From Pseudophaeobacter flagellatus (GTDB lineage Bacteria > Pseudomonadota > Alphaproteobacteria > Rhodobacterales > Rhodobacteraceae), in the NCBI RefSeq assembly GCF_021228235.1, contig NZ_JAJQRG010000008.1, positions 124,001 through 188,000 of the forward strand: 64,000 nt of DNA. The letters are read 5' to 3'. The notes beneath the pieces were generated by a model. That model was not told the origin of the DNA. It made no database searches and saw nothing but the letters and a program-made list of their open reading frames with translations. The position numbers and the translations under genes were made by a program. Position 1 is the first letter of the stretch; each line of letters begins with the position of its first letter. Of this stretch, positions 44,498 to 51,984 are shown piece after piece.

Positions 44498-45418
44498 ATG
44501 GTCAAACTGATTATCGACACAGATCCCGGCATTGATGATGCCATGGCGATCTTTTATGCTGCCGCCGCCCCGGATATTGAGCTTTTGGGGCTGACTACGA
44601 TTTTTGGCAACGTCACCACAAAGATCGCCACCCGCAATGCGCTGCGCCTTCTGGAAGCGGTTGATCTGGAGCTGCCGGTTGCCGAAGGGGCCGCCGCGCC
44701 CCTGTCCTTGCCGCCCTTTGCCCCCTCGGCGCAGGTGCATGGCGCGGAAGGGTTTGGCGATATTCCTGCCGCCACCCCCAAGGGGCAGCCCGTGGCGGAA
44801 GAGGCGGCCGATTTTCTGATCCGCATGGCGCGCGAACACAAAGGTGAGCTGGTGCTTTGCCCCATCGGCCCATTGACCAATATCGCCCTGGCCATCCAGC
44901 GCGATCCCGATTTTGCCCGCAATGTCAAAAGTATCGTCATTATGGGGGGCTCCCTGCGGGAGGGCGGTAATATCACCCCCCATGCAGAGGCCAATATCTA
45001 TCACGATCCGCATGCGGCAGATGTTGTCTTTGCGGCGGGGGCCAGGCTGGTCATGGTCGGGTTGGATGTCACCCATCGGATTCTGTGCACCCCGGACGAT
45101 TTTGCCAGTATCGCTGGCCAGTCGCCAGAACTGGGGGGCATGCTGCAAGAGATGTCGGCCTTCTACTTGGCCTTTTATGAAACGGTTGGCAAGCTCGACG
45201 GGTGTTCTCTGCATGACCCTGCAGCGGTCATCGCCTGCACCCACCCCGATCTGTTTGAGGTGGAAACCCTGCCCATGCGGGTGTCGTGCAGTGGCGAGAC
45301 CTCTGGCGCGACGCTGGAGGCCGAGGTCGGCACACGCAAGCCCACCGCCGTCTGTATCCATGTCGATGCCCCGGCGGTGAAATCTTTGTTCCTCAAGCGT
45401 CTGGCCTTGCTGCCGTAA
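44498..45418 (+). CDS. Inosine-uridine-preferring nucleoside hydrolase family protein
   Basis: A 306-residue nucleoside hydrolase. The calcium-binding N-terminal DTDPGIDDAMAIFYA and the FGNVTT segment are the family hallmark, with the ligand region LDVTHRILCTPDDF and the conserved NITPHAEANIYHDPHAADVV. It splits the N-glycosidic bond of ribonucleosides for purine/pyrimidine salvage. GAGGGGAAAG lies before the ATG. It is 166 bases after ychF. Confidence 0.9.
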   Translation: MVKLIIDTDPGIDDAMAIFYAAAAPDIELLGLTTIFGNVTTKIATRNALRLLEAVDLELPVAEGAAAPLSLPPFAPSAQVHGAEGFGDIPAATPKGQPVAEEAADFLIRMAREHKGELVLCPIGPLTNIALAIQRDPDFARNVKSIVIMGGSLREGGNITPHAEANIYHDPHAADVVFAAGARLVMVGLDVTHRILCTPDDFASIAGQSPELGGMLQEMSAFYLAFYETVGKLDGCSLHDPAAVIACTHPDLFEVETLPMRVSCSGETSGATLEAEVGTRKPTAVCIHVDAPAVKSLFLKRLALLP

Positions 45419-45439
45419 AGGGGTTTTGCTGGGGATCAA

Positions 45440-45475
45440 GAAGGCTGCGACTCGCAGTAGCGCGCAGCCTTCGTC
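45440..45475 (+). terminator. Weak terminator-like hairpin after the nucleoside hydrolase
   Basis: GAAGGCTGCG / CGCAGCCTTC make a ten-base perfect stem with a 13-base loop, followed only by TCGTTTC. Converging genes lie on both sides. Confidence 0.6.
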
Positions 45476-45513
45476 GTTTCTGGGGGGACCCCGCCCCGCT
45501 GGCTCACAGAGGG

Positions 45514-46356
45514 CTAGCCCTGCACAACCTTCTGCACCTGCTGGCCCAGCCCGTCGATGCCAAGCTCCATCTGATCGCCTGGCTTCAGGTAGATGGGCTG
45601 CGGTTTCATACCCATGCCAACACCTGGGGGGGTGCCGGTTGCGATCACATCGCCTGGCTGCAGGCTCATGAAACGTGACAGATAGGCGACAACATGGGCA
45701 ACCCCGTAGACCATCGTGGCGGTAGAGCCGCTTTGCATACGGGTGCCATTCACATCCAGATAGAGGTCGAGGTTCTGCGGATCCGGCACCTCGTCGCGGG
45801 TGACCAGCCAAGGGCCGAGGGGGCCAAAGGTATCGGCGGATTTGCCCTTGGTCCACTGGCCTTCGTGCTTGATCTGATAATCGCGTTCGGACAGATCGTT
45901 GGCAACGCAATAGCCGGCAACATGGTCCAAGGCCTCGGCCTCGGTGATGTATTTGGCCTCTTTGCCGATCACCACAGCCAGCTCGACCTCCCAGTCGCTG
46001 GCCTTTGATCCGCGCGGCAGCTCGATATCGTCGTTGGGGCCACAAATCGCCGAGGTCGCCTTGGCAAAAATGATAGGTTCTTTGGGGACGTCCATGCCGG
46101 CCTCGGCGGCGTGGTCGGAATAGTTCAGCCCGATGCAGATGAATTTGCCGGTCTGGCCGACACAGGGGCCAAGCCGGTCTGGTTCAACCGCAGGCAGGGT
46201 GGCCGGATCAAGCGCGGCGATTTTCGCCAATCCAGCCGCGCCCAGCGTATCGCCGGCAATATCGCTGACATGGGCGGATAGATCTCGGACCGTGCCGTTG
46301 TCGTCCAGAAGGCCGGGTTTTTCCTGTCCTTTGGGACCAAATCGTAGCAGTTTCAA
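45514..46356 (-). CDS. Fumarylacetoacetate hydrolase (FAH) family protein
   Basis: A 280-residue FAH-superfamily enzyme. The metal-binding Glu pair and the fold core are in GLNYSDHAAEAGMDVP, DWEVELAVVIGKEAKY and GYCVANDLSERDYQ, ending ATGTPPGVGMGMKPQP. Members include ureidoglycolate lyase, 2-hydroxyhepta-2,4-dienedioate isomerase and acylpyruvases; the sequence alone does not choose. TTG 46356 with GGAG nine bases upstream gives the usual MKLLRFG start; ATG 46371 overlaps that site. Confidence 0.85.
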   Translation of the reverse strand: MKLLRFGPKGQEKPGLLDDNGTVRDLSAHVSDIAGDTLGAAGLAKIAALDPATLPAVEPDRLGPCVGQTGKFICIGLNYSDHAAEAGMDVPKEPIIFAKATSAICGPNDDIELPRGSKASDWEVELAVVIGKEAKYITEAEALDHVAGYCVANDLSERDYQIKHEGQWTKGKSADTFGPLGPWLVTRDEVPDPQNLDLYLDVNGTRMQSGSTATMVYGVAHVVAYLSRFMSLQPGDVIATGTPPGVGMGMKPQPIYLKPGDQMELGIDGLGQQVQKVVQG

Positions 46357-46470
46357 AGTCAAAATCTCCATAAAACTCTTGCCCGCAGGCTTGCGGCTGC
46401 AGGGGGGCTGCTCCCTGCAGGGAGGGCAATCAGCTATCTTTTAGCGTGATGGCCTATTCCGTTCAAATGC

Positions 46471-47406
46471 TTAGGCGGGATGCGGTGCGCAGGCTGTGCC
46501 GTCGGTCTGCGCCTGGTGTTCCTTGTCCCCCTGTTCCGTCAGCCAGTCTAGAAAGCATTGGGCGCTGTTGGAAAGGCGACTGGCGGTGGTGACAAAATAG
46601 GCGGTGCCCAGGTCTAGGGTCGCGTCGGGCCAGGCCTGCAGGGCGCCGTCCATGACCGCGCGGGTGCTGATTGAACGCCATCCCAGCATCAAACCGCGCC
46701 CATCCAGAACCGCCTGGGCGGCCTGTACATAGTTGTTGAAGCTCTGACCTGACAGCCGGGTACGAGTGATACCGGATTGCCGCAGGTAGTCTTCCCACCC
46801 GGCCCAGTGCTGATTGTGGGGGCTGCGCACATGGATCAGGCGCGCCTCGTCCAGTCCGATGCCTTCAGCCTGGAGCCGCGCAATCAGCGCGGGGGTGCCA
46901 ACGGGGTAGACCCTTTCATCAAACAGCTTATGCGTGCGGCCCTCGCGCCAGCCGCCGGTGCCATAGCGTACCGCGATATCAATGCCAGGGGCCAGATTGG
47001 GCAGATCCGAGGGCGGCGCCTGCACATTGACGGTGATTTCGGGGTGGTGGGCATAAAAGTCGGGCAAGCGGGGCATCAGCCAATAGGTTGCCATACCCAG
47101 AGTGCAGGCCAGGGTCACGTGGCGGTCTTCCTGGCCGTGCATGGCGCGGATGTCTTCCAGCGCGGCGGCGATCTGGCCCAGCCCTTCGCGGGTGGCCCGC
47201 GACAGGATCTCCCCGGCATCGGTCAGCCGCGCCGGGCGGGTGCTGCGATCAAACAGGTCGGCGCCGGCGTGCTCTTCCAGCGCCTTAAGCGTCTGGCTGA
47301 CCGCCGGCAGCGTGACATTCAGCCGGGCAGCGGCCTCTCGCATCGAGCCCAGGCGCGTGACGGTTTCAAAGGTGGCCAGAAGTCGCAGCGGCGGAAGTGG
47401 GTCCAT
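46471..47406 (-). CDS. LysR-family regulator (GcvA-like), divergent from the dioxygenase-aldolase operon
   Basis: A 311-residue LysR regulator. HTH is SMREAAARLNVTLPAVSQTL, followed by LEEHAGADLFDRSTRPARLTDAG, and the effector domain carries VTLACTLGMATYWLMPRL, as in GcvA-type regulators. It is transcribed away from the dioxygenase-aldolase pair across 111 bases that contain the inverted repeat GTTTCA / TGAAAC, the likely site of action. Confidence 0.87.
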   Translation of the reverse strand: MDPLPPLRLLATFETVTRLGSMREAAARLNVTLPAVSQTLKALEEHAGADLFDRSTRPARLTDAGEILSRATREGLGQIAAALEDIRAMHGQEDRHVTLACTLGMATYWLMPRLPDFYAHHPEITVNVQAPPSDLPNLAPGIDIAVRYGTGGWREGRTHKLFDERVYPVGTPALIARLQAEGIGLDEARLIHVRSPHNQHWAGWEDYLRQSGITRTRLSGQSFNNYVQAAQAVLDGRGLMLGWRSISTRAVMDGALQAWPDATLDLGTAYFVTTASRLSNSAQCFLDWLTEQGDKEHQAQTDGTACAPHPA

Positions 47407-47448
47407 TAGTTTACCTGTGGCTTAACATAGCTTTACTGTATTCGATCT

Positions 47449-47464
47449 GTTTCAGCTGTGAAAC
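47449..47464. promoter_or_regulatory. Inverted repeat in the LysR-dioxygenase divergent region
   Basis: GTTTCA and TGAAAC flank GCTG. A third half-site-like CTGAAAC follows at about 47492. The site is 42 bases upstream of the LysR start and 53 before the dioxygenase start, a normal position for a LysR recognition site. Confidence 0.45.
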
Positions 47465-47517
47465 CCATGAGATGTATCTGGGGAAACCTGTCTGAAACAA
47501 AGTGAGCCAGACCAGAT

Positions 47518-48660
47518 ATGAACGTGACTTCCCTGCCGATTGCCGCGCCGATGCTCAAGGAAAAGGGGCTGGAGATTGTGCTGTCCGACGGTGCCAGCCA
47601 TTACTTCAACTACTACTGGCTGCGGGACAATTGCCCTTCGTCCTTTAGCCCTGACACGCGCGAGCGCAGTTTTGATATCTTTCAGCTAGGGGAGCAGGCG
47701 CCGCGCGCCGCCCTGGCCGAGGTGGCGGGTGATGCGCTGGAAATCACCTGGCAGGGAGAGCAGCACGTCAGCCGCTTTCCGCTGGATTGGCTGGAAGAGG
47801 GGTGCCGTGCCGCGCCGCGTTTTGACCCCGCCGACATGAAGCGTCGCGCCTGGTATGGCGATCATTATCCTCAGGTGCCGCGCTTTAGCCAGCCGCAGTT
47901 GCTGGCAGATCTGGCGCTGCGGGAAAAATGGATCGAGGCAATGCTGGTGGATGGCTTTACCATTGTGACCGACATGCCCGACAGCGATGTCGCGCTGACC
48001 GAGACGGCGCAGATGATCGGACAGGTGCGACCAACATTCTTTGGCACCTATTTTGACGTCAAAACCCACATCAACCCAACCAATACGGCCTATACGGCGG
48101 CAGCGCTTGAGTTGCATACCGATACCCCAGCGGAAGAGCACGCGCCTGGGATTCAGTTCCTGCATTGCCGCGCCAATACGGTGCAGGGCGGCGGCAGTCT
48201 CTATGCTGATGGAGTGGCGGTTGCCAATGATTTCCGCGCCCGTGACCCCGAGGGTTTCAAACTGCTTTCGCAGGTGGATATCCCGTTTTACTGCGAACAT
48301 GACACCTATGATATGCGGTCCCGCCAACGAGTGATTGAACTGGACCAGCATGGCGCGGTTTCCGGGGTGACGATCAGTCAACATATGGCGGATATTTTTG
48401 ATTTGAAACAAGAGCTTCTGGATGACTACTACCCGGCGTTCTGCCGTTTTGGCCGGATGCTGCAGGAAGAGAAATACATGATGCAATTCGTCATGCAAGC
48501 GGGCGAGTGCATGGTGTTTGACAACCACCGCATTGTGCATGGGCGGGCGGCCTATTCAGCCACGAGCGGCGACCGGTACCTGCGCGGTTGTTATACGGAT
48601 CGCGCCGAGATGCGCTCAACCTATCGCGCCCTCGTCAGCGAAGGGCGGTTCAAGGCATGA
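47518..48660 (+). CDS. Gamma-butyrobetaine / trimethyllysine-dioxygenase-like 2-oxoglutarate oxygenase
   Basis: A 380-residue TauD-fold oxygenase with an N-terminal DUF971-type domain (YYWLRDNCP) as in gamma-butyrobetaine hydroxylase. Iron ligands are HTD in LELHTDTPAEEHAPG and His in FDNHRIVHGRAAY, then Arg in RYLRGCY for 2-oxoglutarate. Of the zinc-binding cysteines in the usual C-x-C-x-x-C only the first is left; the other two are Ser. Substrate is therefore uncertain. The stop overlaps the aldolase start by 4 bases. Confidence 0.85.
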   Translation: MNVTSLPIAAPMLKEKGLEIVLSDGASHYFNYYWLRDNCPSSFSPDTRERSFDIFQLGEQAPRAALAEVAGDALEITWQGEQHVSRFPLDWLEEGCRAAPRFDPADMKRRAWYGDHYPQVPRFSQPQLLADLALREKWIEAMLVDGFTIVTDMPDSDVALTETAQMIGQVRPTFFGTYFDVKTHINPTNTAYTAAALELHTDTPAEEHAPGIQFLHCRANTVQGGGSLYADGVAVANDFRARDPEGFKLLSQVDIPFYCEHDTYDMRSRQRVIELDQHGAVSGVTISQHMADIFDLKQELLDDYYPAFCRFGRMLQEEKYMMQFVMQAGECMVFDNHRIVHGRAAYSATSGDRYLRGCYTDRAEMRSTYRALVSEGRFKA

Positions 48661-49385
48661 GCGCACCAGTAGCAGAGGTCGCGGGGGCTGGTGCCCTGCG
48701 CGAGGATCTCGCGGCGGCCTTTCGCATCTGCCACCAGATGGGGTGGAGCGAAAGCGTCGGCAATCACTTTAGCGCTGCGACGTCACCGGATGGGCAGCAG
48801 TTTATGCTGAACCCGCGCTGGCAGCATTTTGCCACGATCCAGCCCGATGACCTGTTGCATTTGGACAGTGCAGATCACGCCGTTCTCGAGCGGCCCAATG
48901 CCCCTGATGCCTCGGCCTGGTGCGTGCACGGGGCCTTGCACCGGGGCAATCCGGCGGCACGGGTGATCCTGCATTGTCACTCTCCCTATGCCACCGCGCT
49001 GTCCTGTTTGGCTGACCCAACGATTGTGCCAATCGACAACAATACGGCGCGATTTTATGGCCGCACAGCCTATGATCTTGCCTTTGGCGGGATTGCTGAT
49101 GCGGCGGAAGAGGGGGCGCGCCTGGCAGAGGCCCTCGGAGATAAGTCGGTGCTGGTGATGGGCAATCACGGGGTGACGGTTGTCGGGGAAACCGTGGCGG
49201 AGGCCTTCGAGGATCTGTACTTCTTTGAAAAGGCGGCGCAGACGCTGATCCTGGCGCGATCCAGCGGAACACCTCTTGCAGTACTCTCGGATGCGGTGGC
49301 ACAGAACACGGCTGATGGCTGGCGGGCCTACCAGGGCATGGCGGCGTGTCACTTTGCGTTTCTGAAGTCCCAGCTGCCCCAGTAA
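48657..49385 (+). CDS. Class II aldolase/adducin family protein
   Basis: A 242-residue class II aldolase-fold protein. Metal-binding histidines are in VILHCHSPYATALS and the third in MGNHGVTVVG. The N-terminal part GWSESVGNHFSAATS follows the family pattern G-x-x-S-x-x-x-G-N-x-S. It is translationally coupled to the dioxygenase gene upstream, so it likely acts on the hydroxylated product. Substrates in the family range from sugar phosphates to hydroxy-keto acids. Confidence 0.85.
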   Translation: MSAPVAEVAGAGALREDLAAAFRICHQMGWSESVGNHFSAATSPDGQQFMLNPRWQHFATIQPDDLLHLDSADHAVLERPNAPDASAWCVHGALHRGNPAARVILHCHSPYATALSCLADPTIVPIDNNTARFYGRTAYDLAFGGIADAAEEGARLAEALGDKSVLVMGNHGVTVVGETVAEAFEDLYFFEKAAQTLILARSSGTPLAVLSDAVAQNTADGWRAYQGMAACHFAFLKSQLPQ

Positions 49386-49522
49386 GGGCGCGGAGGCGGG
49401 CGGTTTCCGTCCGCCTCCAGAGATTTGTATATTAATCTATAAATTGATTTGTGACTTGGCAGGCGACTGGAGGCAAATGCGCGGGTTGCCGCCAGGAGTG
49501 GGATCCGGTACGTGCTAAGATT

Positions 49523-49535
49523 GTTATGTCATAAC
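49523..49535. promoter_or_regulatory. Zur-box-like palindrome upstream of zinT
   Basis: GTTATG-T-CATAAC is a perfect 13-base palindrome of the GTTAT...ATAAC form seen at alphaproteobacterial Zur sites. It lies 47 bases before the zinT start codon, close to the expected promoter. Confidence 0.65.
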
Positions 49536-49582
49536 GTAACGAATCATCTGGGCTGAAAGCCCCCTCTTGGATGGAGACACAT

Positions 49583-50275
49583 ATGCCGCTTCCCCTCGCA
49601 AAACAGATCCGCACCCTGGCTGTTGCTACCTTGGCCACTGGTACCCTGGTTGCATTCCCCCTTTCGGCGGGTGCCGAAACCGGGACTGACAGTGCCCAAG
49701 GTGCGACACAGAACCATAGCCATGACCACTCCCACGCTGCAGAAGAAATCTCCAAGGGTTACTTTGGCGATGCACAGATCAAGGCCCGTGCCCTGTCTGA
49801 TTGGGCCGGTGATTGGCAATCGGTCTATCCGCTGTTGCAGAGTGGTGCCCTGGATGGCGTGATGCAGCACAAGGCAGAGCACGGGGAGAAGACAGCCGAG
49901 GAATACAAGGCGTATTATACCACAGGATATGCCACGGATGTGGAGCGGATCCTGATCAAAGGCGACAGGGTCACCTTTTTCAGTCAGGGCGGGTCGGTGG
50001 AGGCCCAATATGCCAATGATGGCTATGAGGTGCTTACCTACAAAAGGGGCAATCGCGGTGTGCGCTTTGTCTTTTTCAAGGTCAGTGGCGATGAGGCTGC
50101 ACCTGCCTTCTTCCAATTCAGCGACCACCGGATTGCCCCGTCCAAATCAGATCACTTCCATCTCTATTGGGGGGATGACCGCGCCGCCTTGCTGGAAGAG
50201 CTGACCAACTGGCCAACCTATTTCCCCGCTGGGCTGACCGCCGCCGAGGTCGCGGCGCAGATGCAGGCCCATTAA
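49583..50275 (+). CDS. zinT: Periplasmic metal-binding protein ZinT
   Basis: A 230-residue exported protein. A signal peptide (RTLAVATLATGTLVAFPLSAGA) is followed by the histidine-rich HSHDHSH and a ZinT/YodA calycin domain with SDWAGDWQSVYPLL, HGEKTAEEYKAYY and SDHFHLYWGD, which hold the zinc-site histidines. It captures zinc in the periplasm and hands it to a ZnuA-type protein. GGAG lies eight bases before ATG 49583. A Zur-like palindrome upstream implies induction by zinc limitation. Confidence 0.88.
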   Translation: MPLPLAKQIRTLAVATLATGTLVAFPLSAGAETGTDSAQGATQNHSHDHSHAAEEISKGYFGDAQIKARALSDWAGDWQSVYPLLQSGALDGVMQHKAEHGEKTAEEYKAYYTTGYATDVERILIKGDRVTFFSQGGSVEAQYANDGYEVLTYKRGNRGVRFVFFKVSGDEAAPAFFQFSDHRIAPSKSDHFHLYWGDDRAALLEELTNWPTYFPAGLTAAEVAAQMQAH

Positions 50276-50368
50276 CCTGCTAGGCAGGGCTGCGTCGGGC
50301 TTGCCCGGCGTGGCCGTCATAGGGGGGCGAGCGCACCCCGGGTTACCGGTCGACACAGGCGAACAGCC

Positions 50369-51106
50369 CTAGCGCCCCCGGTAGGCCAGCAGGTCAGGCA
50401 ACAGGCTGTACAGTTTTATTCCCCAGGAAAAGGGGCGGGGGAAATCGGTGCGAAATCTGCGGGACTGCATGGCGCAGAGGACCCGCTGAGCGGCTGCAGC
50501 CGCTGTCATCAGCATTGGCATTTTGAAAGTGTTCTTGTCGGTCAATCGCGTCTTGATGAAACCTGGGTTTATCAGCCTCACGGTAATGCCACTGCCCTTT
50601 AGATCATGGCGCATGGTTTCGGCCAGGCTGATCAGGGCTGCTTTGCTTGCGCCATAGCCGATGGCATTTGGCAGGCCACGGTAACCGGCCAGTGATCCGA
50701 TCAGGGTAACATCACCATGCCCCTGCGCGACAAAGCGGGGCATGATTTCGCCAAGCACCCGCAGGGCGCCAATGAAATTGACATCTGCCATCTGCAGGGC
50801 GGATTCTGCCTGCCAGTCTTGGGTTGCCATCGGCTCGTAGGCTCCGGCGTTGTAGATCACACCGTCCACAGGCCCCAGTTCAGAACATATGTGGCGTACG
50901 GCCTCTGCATCGGTCACATCCAATGGCAGGGCCCTGGCTTGCGTCAGGTCTTGGATCAGGGCTGCCAATTTATCGGCACTGCGAGCCGACAGCACCAAAC
51001 GCGCCCCGGCCTTATCCATCTGCACTGCCAGTTCGCGCCCCAAGCCCTCGCTGGCACCCACCAACCAATATGTTTTTCCTGCCAGTGACATGCTTGCCCT
51101 ATTCAT
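50369..51106 (-). CDS. Short-chain dehydrogenase/reductase in the RpoE-ChrR island
   Basis: A 245-residue SDR. The NAD(P) motif is GASEGLGRELAVQM, the NAG motif is YNAGAYEP, and the active site is SLAGYRGLPNAIGYGASKAAL (Ser, Tyr-x3-Lys). Its start overlaps the end of the DUF1365 gene, so both are made from the DUF1365 promoter with its RpoE-type sequence. ATG 51106 and 51091 are both possible. A role in lipid modification under singlet-oxygen stress is inferred from context. Confidence 0.85.
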   Translation of the reverse strand: MNRASMSLAGKTYWLVGASEGLGRELAVQMDKAGARLVLSARSADKLAALIQDLTQARALPLDVTDAEAVRHICSELGPVDGVIYNAGAYEPMATQDWQAESALQMADVNFIGALRVLGEIMPRFVAQGHGDVTLIGSLAGYRGLPNAIGYGASKAALISLAETMRHDLKGSGITVRLINPGFIKTRLTDKNTFKMPMLMTAAAAAQRVLCAMQSRRFRTDFPRPFSWGIKLYSLLPDLLAYRGR

Positions 51107-51863
51107 CCAGATTTTTGCTGGGTGTCATTGGTGACAGCCCGGGGGGCGGTGTTTTCACAAACGGGGCCCGTTTCAGATATAGGATCAGGGCCTGCCAATA
51201 GATCAGGAAAACCACGCGAGCCGCCCCAAAGGGGCGCCGTAACGCGGCCCAAAGCAGTGAGCGATCCGTTGCGGGTTGGCGTTTACCCGACAAGGTCGCC
51301 AGCACCCCCTGGTCACCATTTTGATAGTGGATGCGGACATTCAACTGGTCTTTGGTAAAGCCAAAGTTGAATCGGTATTCGCCTGCAACCTGCTGGAAGG
51401 GCGAGACATGCATCGCTTTGCGGGCGCAGAGCACCTGTTCAAATGTGATGGGGGTAAACCCCTCGTGGGCGCAGAAATAGCAGTGTCGGTGACCAAATGT
51501 ATTGTTCACCTCGGCCACAAAGGCACATACATTTTCGTCAACAAGGGCGACCCAGAAACTGACCGGATTGAATTGAAATCCCATGAAGCTCGGCTGGGTA
51601 ATCAACAGCAGCTGCGCTTGGTCTAGGGGGAAGTCGTGTTCCGCCAGCACTTGGCGAAACCAGTTGACACCGCGGCCCTGGCCACGCGGACCACCGTGGT
51701 GGCGATCCCACAAAGACCATAGATTCAAGCGATTGTGCGACAGCAGGCGTACAGGCAGGCGTGCAGACAGGTCGCTCACGACAAAATCAACGCCATAGTG
51801 AAAGGCGTTGTGCAGCGCGCCACGGCGGCGGTGAAATGTCCTGGCCTGAATGTGATCAATCAT
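51099..51863 (-). CDS. DUF1365 family protein
   Basis: A 254-residue protein with the DUF1365 pattern: ARTFHRRRGALHNAFHYGVDFVV, QPSFMGFQFNPVSFWV and EVNNTFGHRHCYF, then HVSPFQQVAGEYRFNF. The histidines near the N-terminus and the NPVS block are the conserved core. The function is not established; the family is repeatedly found beside FAD oxidoreductases and cyclopropane-fatty-acid-synthase-like enzymes, exactly as here across the divergent promoter. Confidence 0.85.
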   Translation of the reverse strand: MIDHIQARTFHRRRGALHNAFHYGVDFVVSDLSARLPVRLLSHNRLNLWSLWDRHHGGPRGQGRGVNWFRQVLAEHDFPLDQAQLLLITQPSFMGFQFNPVSFWVALVDENVCAFVAEVNNTFGHRHCYFCAHEGFTPITFEQVLCARKAMHVSPFQQVAGEYRFNFGFTKDQLNVRIHYQNGDQGVLATLSGKRQPATDRSLLWAALRRPFGAARVVFLIYWQALILYLKRAPFVKTPPPGLSPMTPSKNLDE

Positions 51864-51867
51864 ACAA

Positions 51868-51897
51868 TGTCTACGTGTTCTGGTTCGTCACGGATCA
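51868..51897 (-). promoter_or_regulatory. RpoE (ChrR-type sigma-E) promoter for DUF1365-SDR
   Basis: On the minus strand TGATCC (51892-51897) and TAGACA (51868-51873) are exactly 18 bases apart. TGATCC is the -35 element of RpoE promoters in Rhodobacter. Two more sites of the same build are in this island. Confidence 0.8.
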
Positions 51898-51925
51898 CTC
51901 TTTTTGGCATCTGCAAAAGAAAATC

Positions 51926-51955
51926 TGATCCGTTTTCCCACCACCACCGTAACAC
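51926..51955 (+). promoter_or_regulatory. RpoE (ChrR-type sigma-E) promoter for the FAD oxidoreductase operon
   Basis: TGATCC (51926-51931) and TAACAC (51950-51955) are 18 bases apart and end 29 bases before the ATG. It is back to back with the DUF1365 promoter. Confidence 0.82.
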
Positions 51956-51984
51956 CCTGAGAACGATAAGCGAATGAGGTAGGC

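Noticed and set aside
44477-46045. A 522-codon minus-strand frame across the nucleoside hydrolase and the FAH gene
   Set aside because: It crosses two well-supported genes in shadow frames and has no domain of its own.
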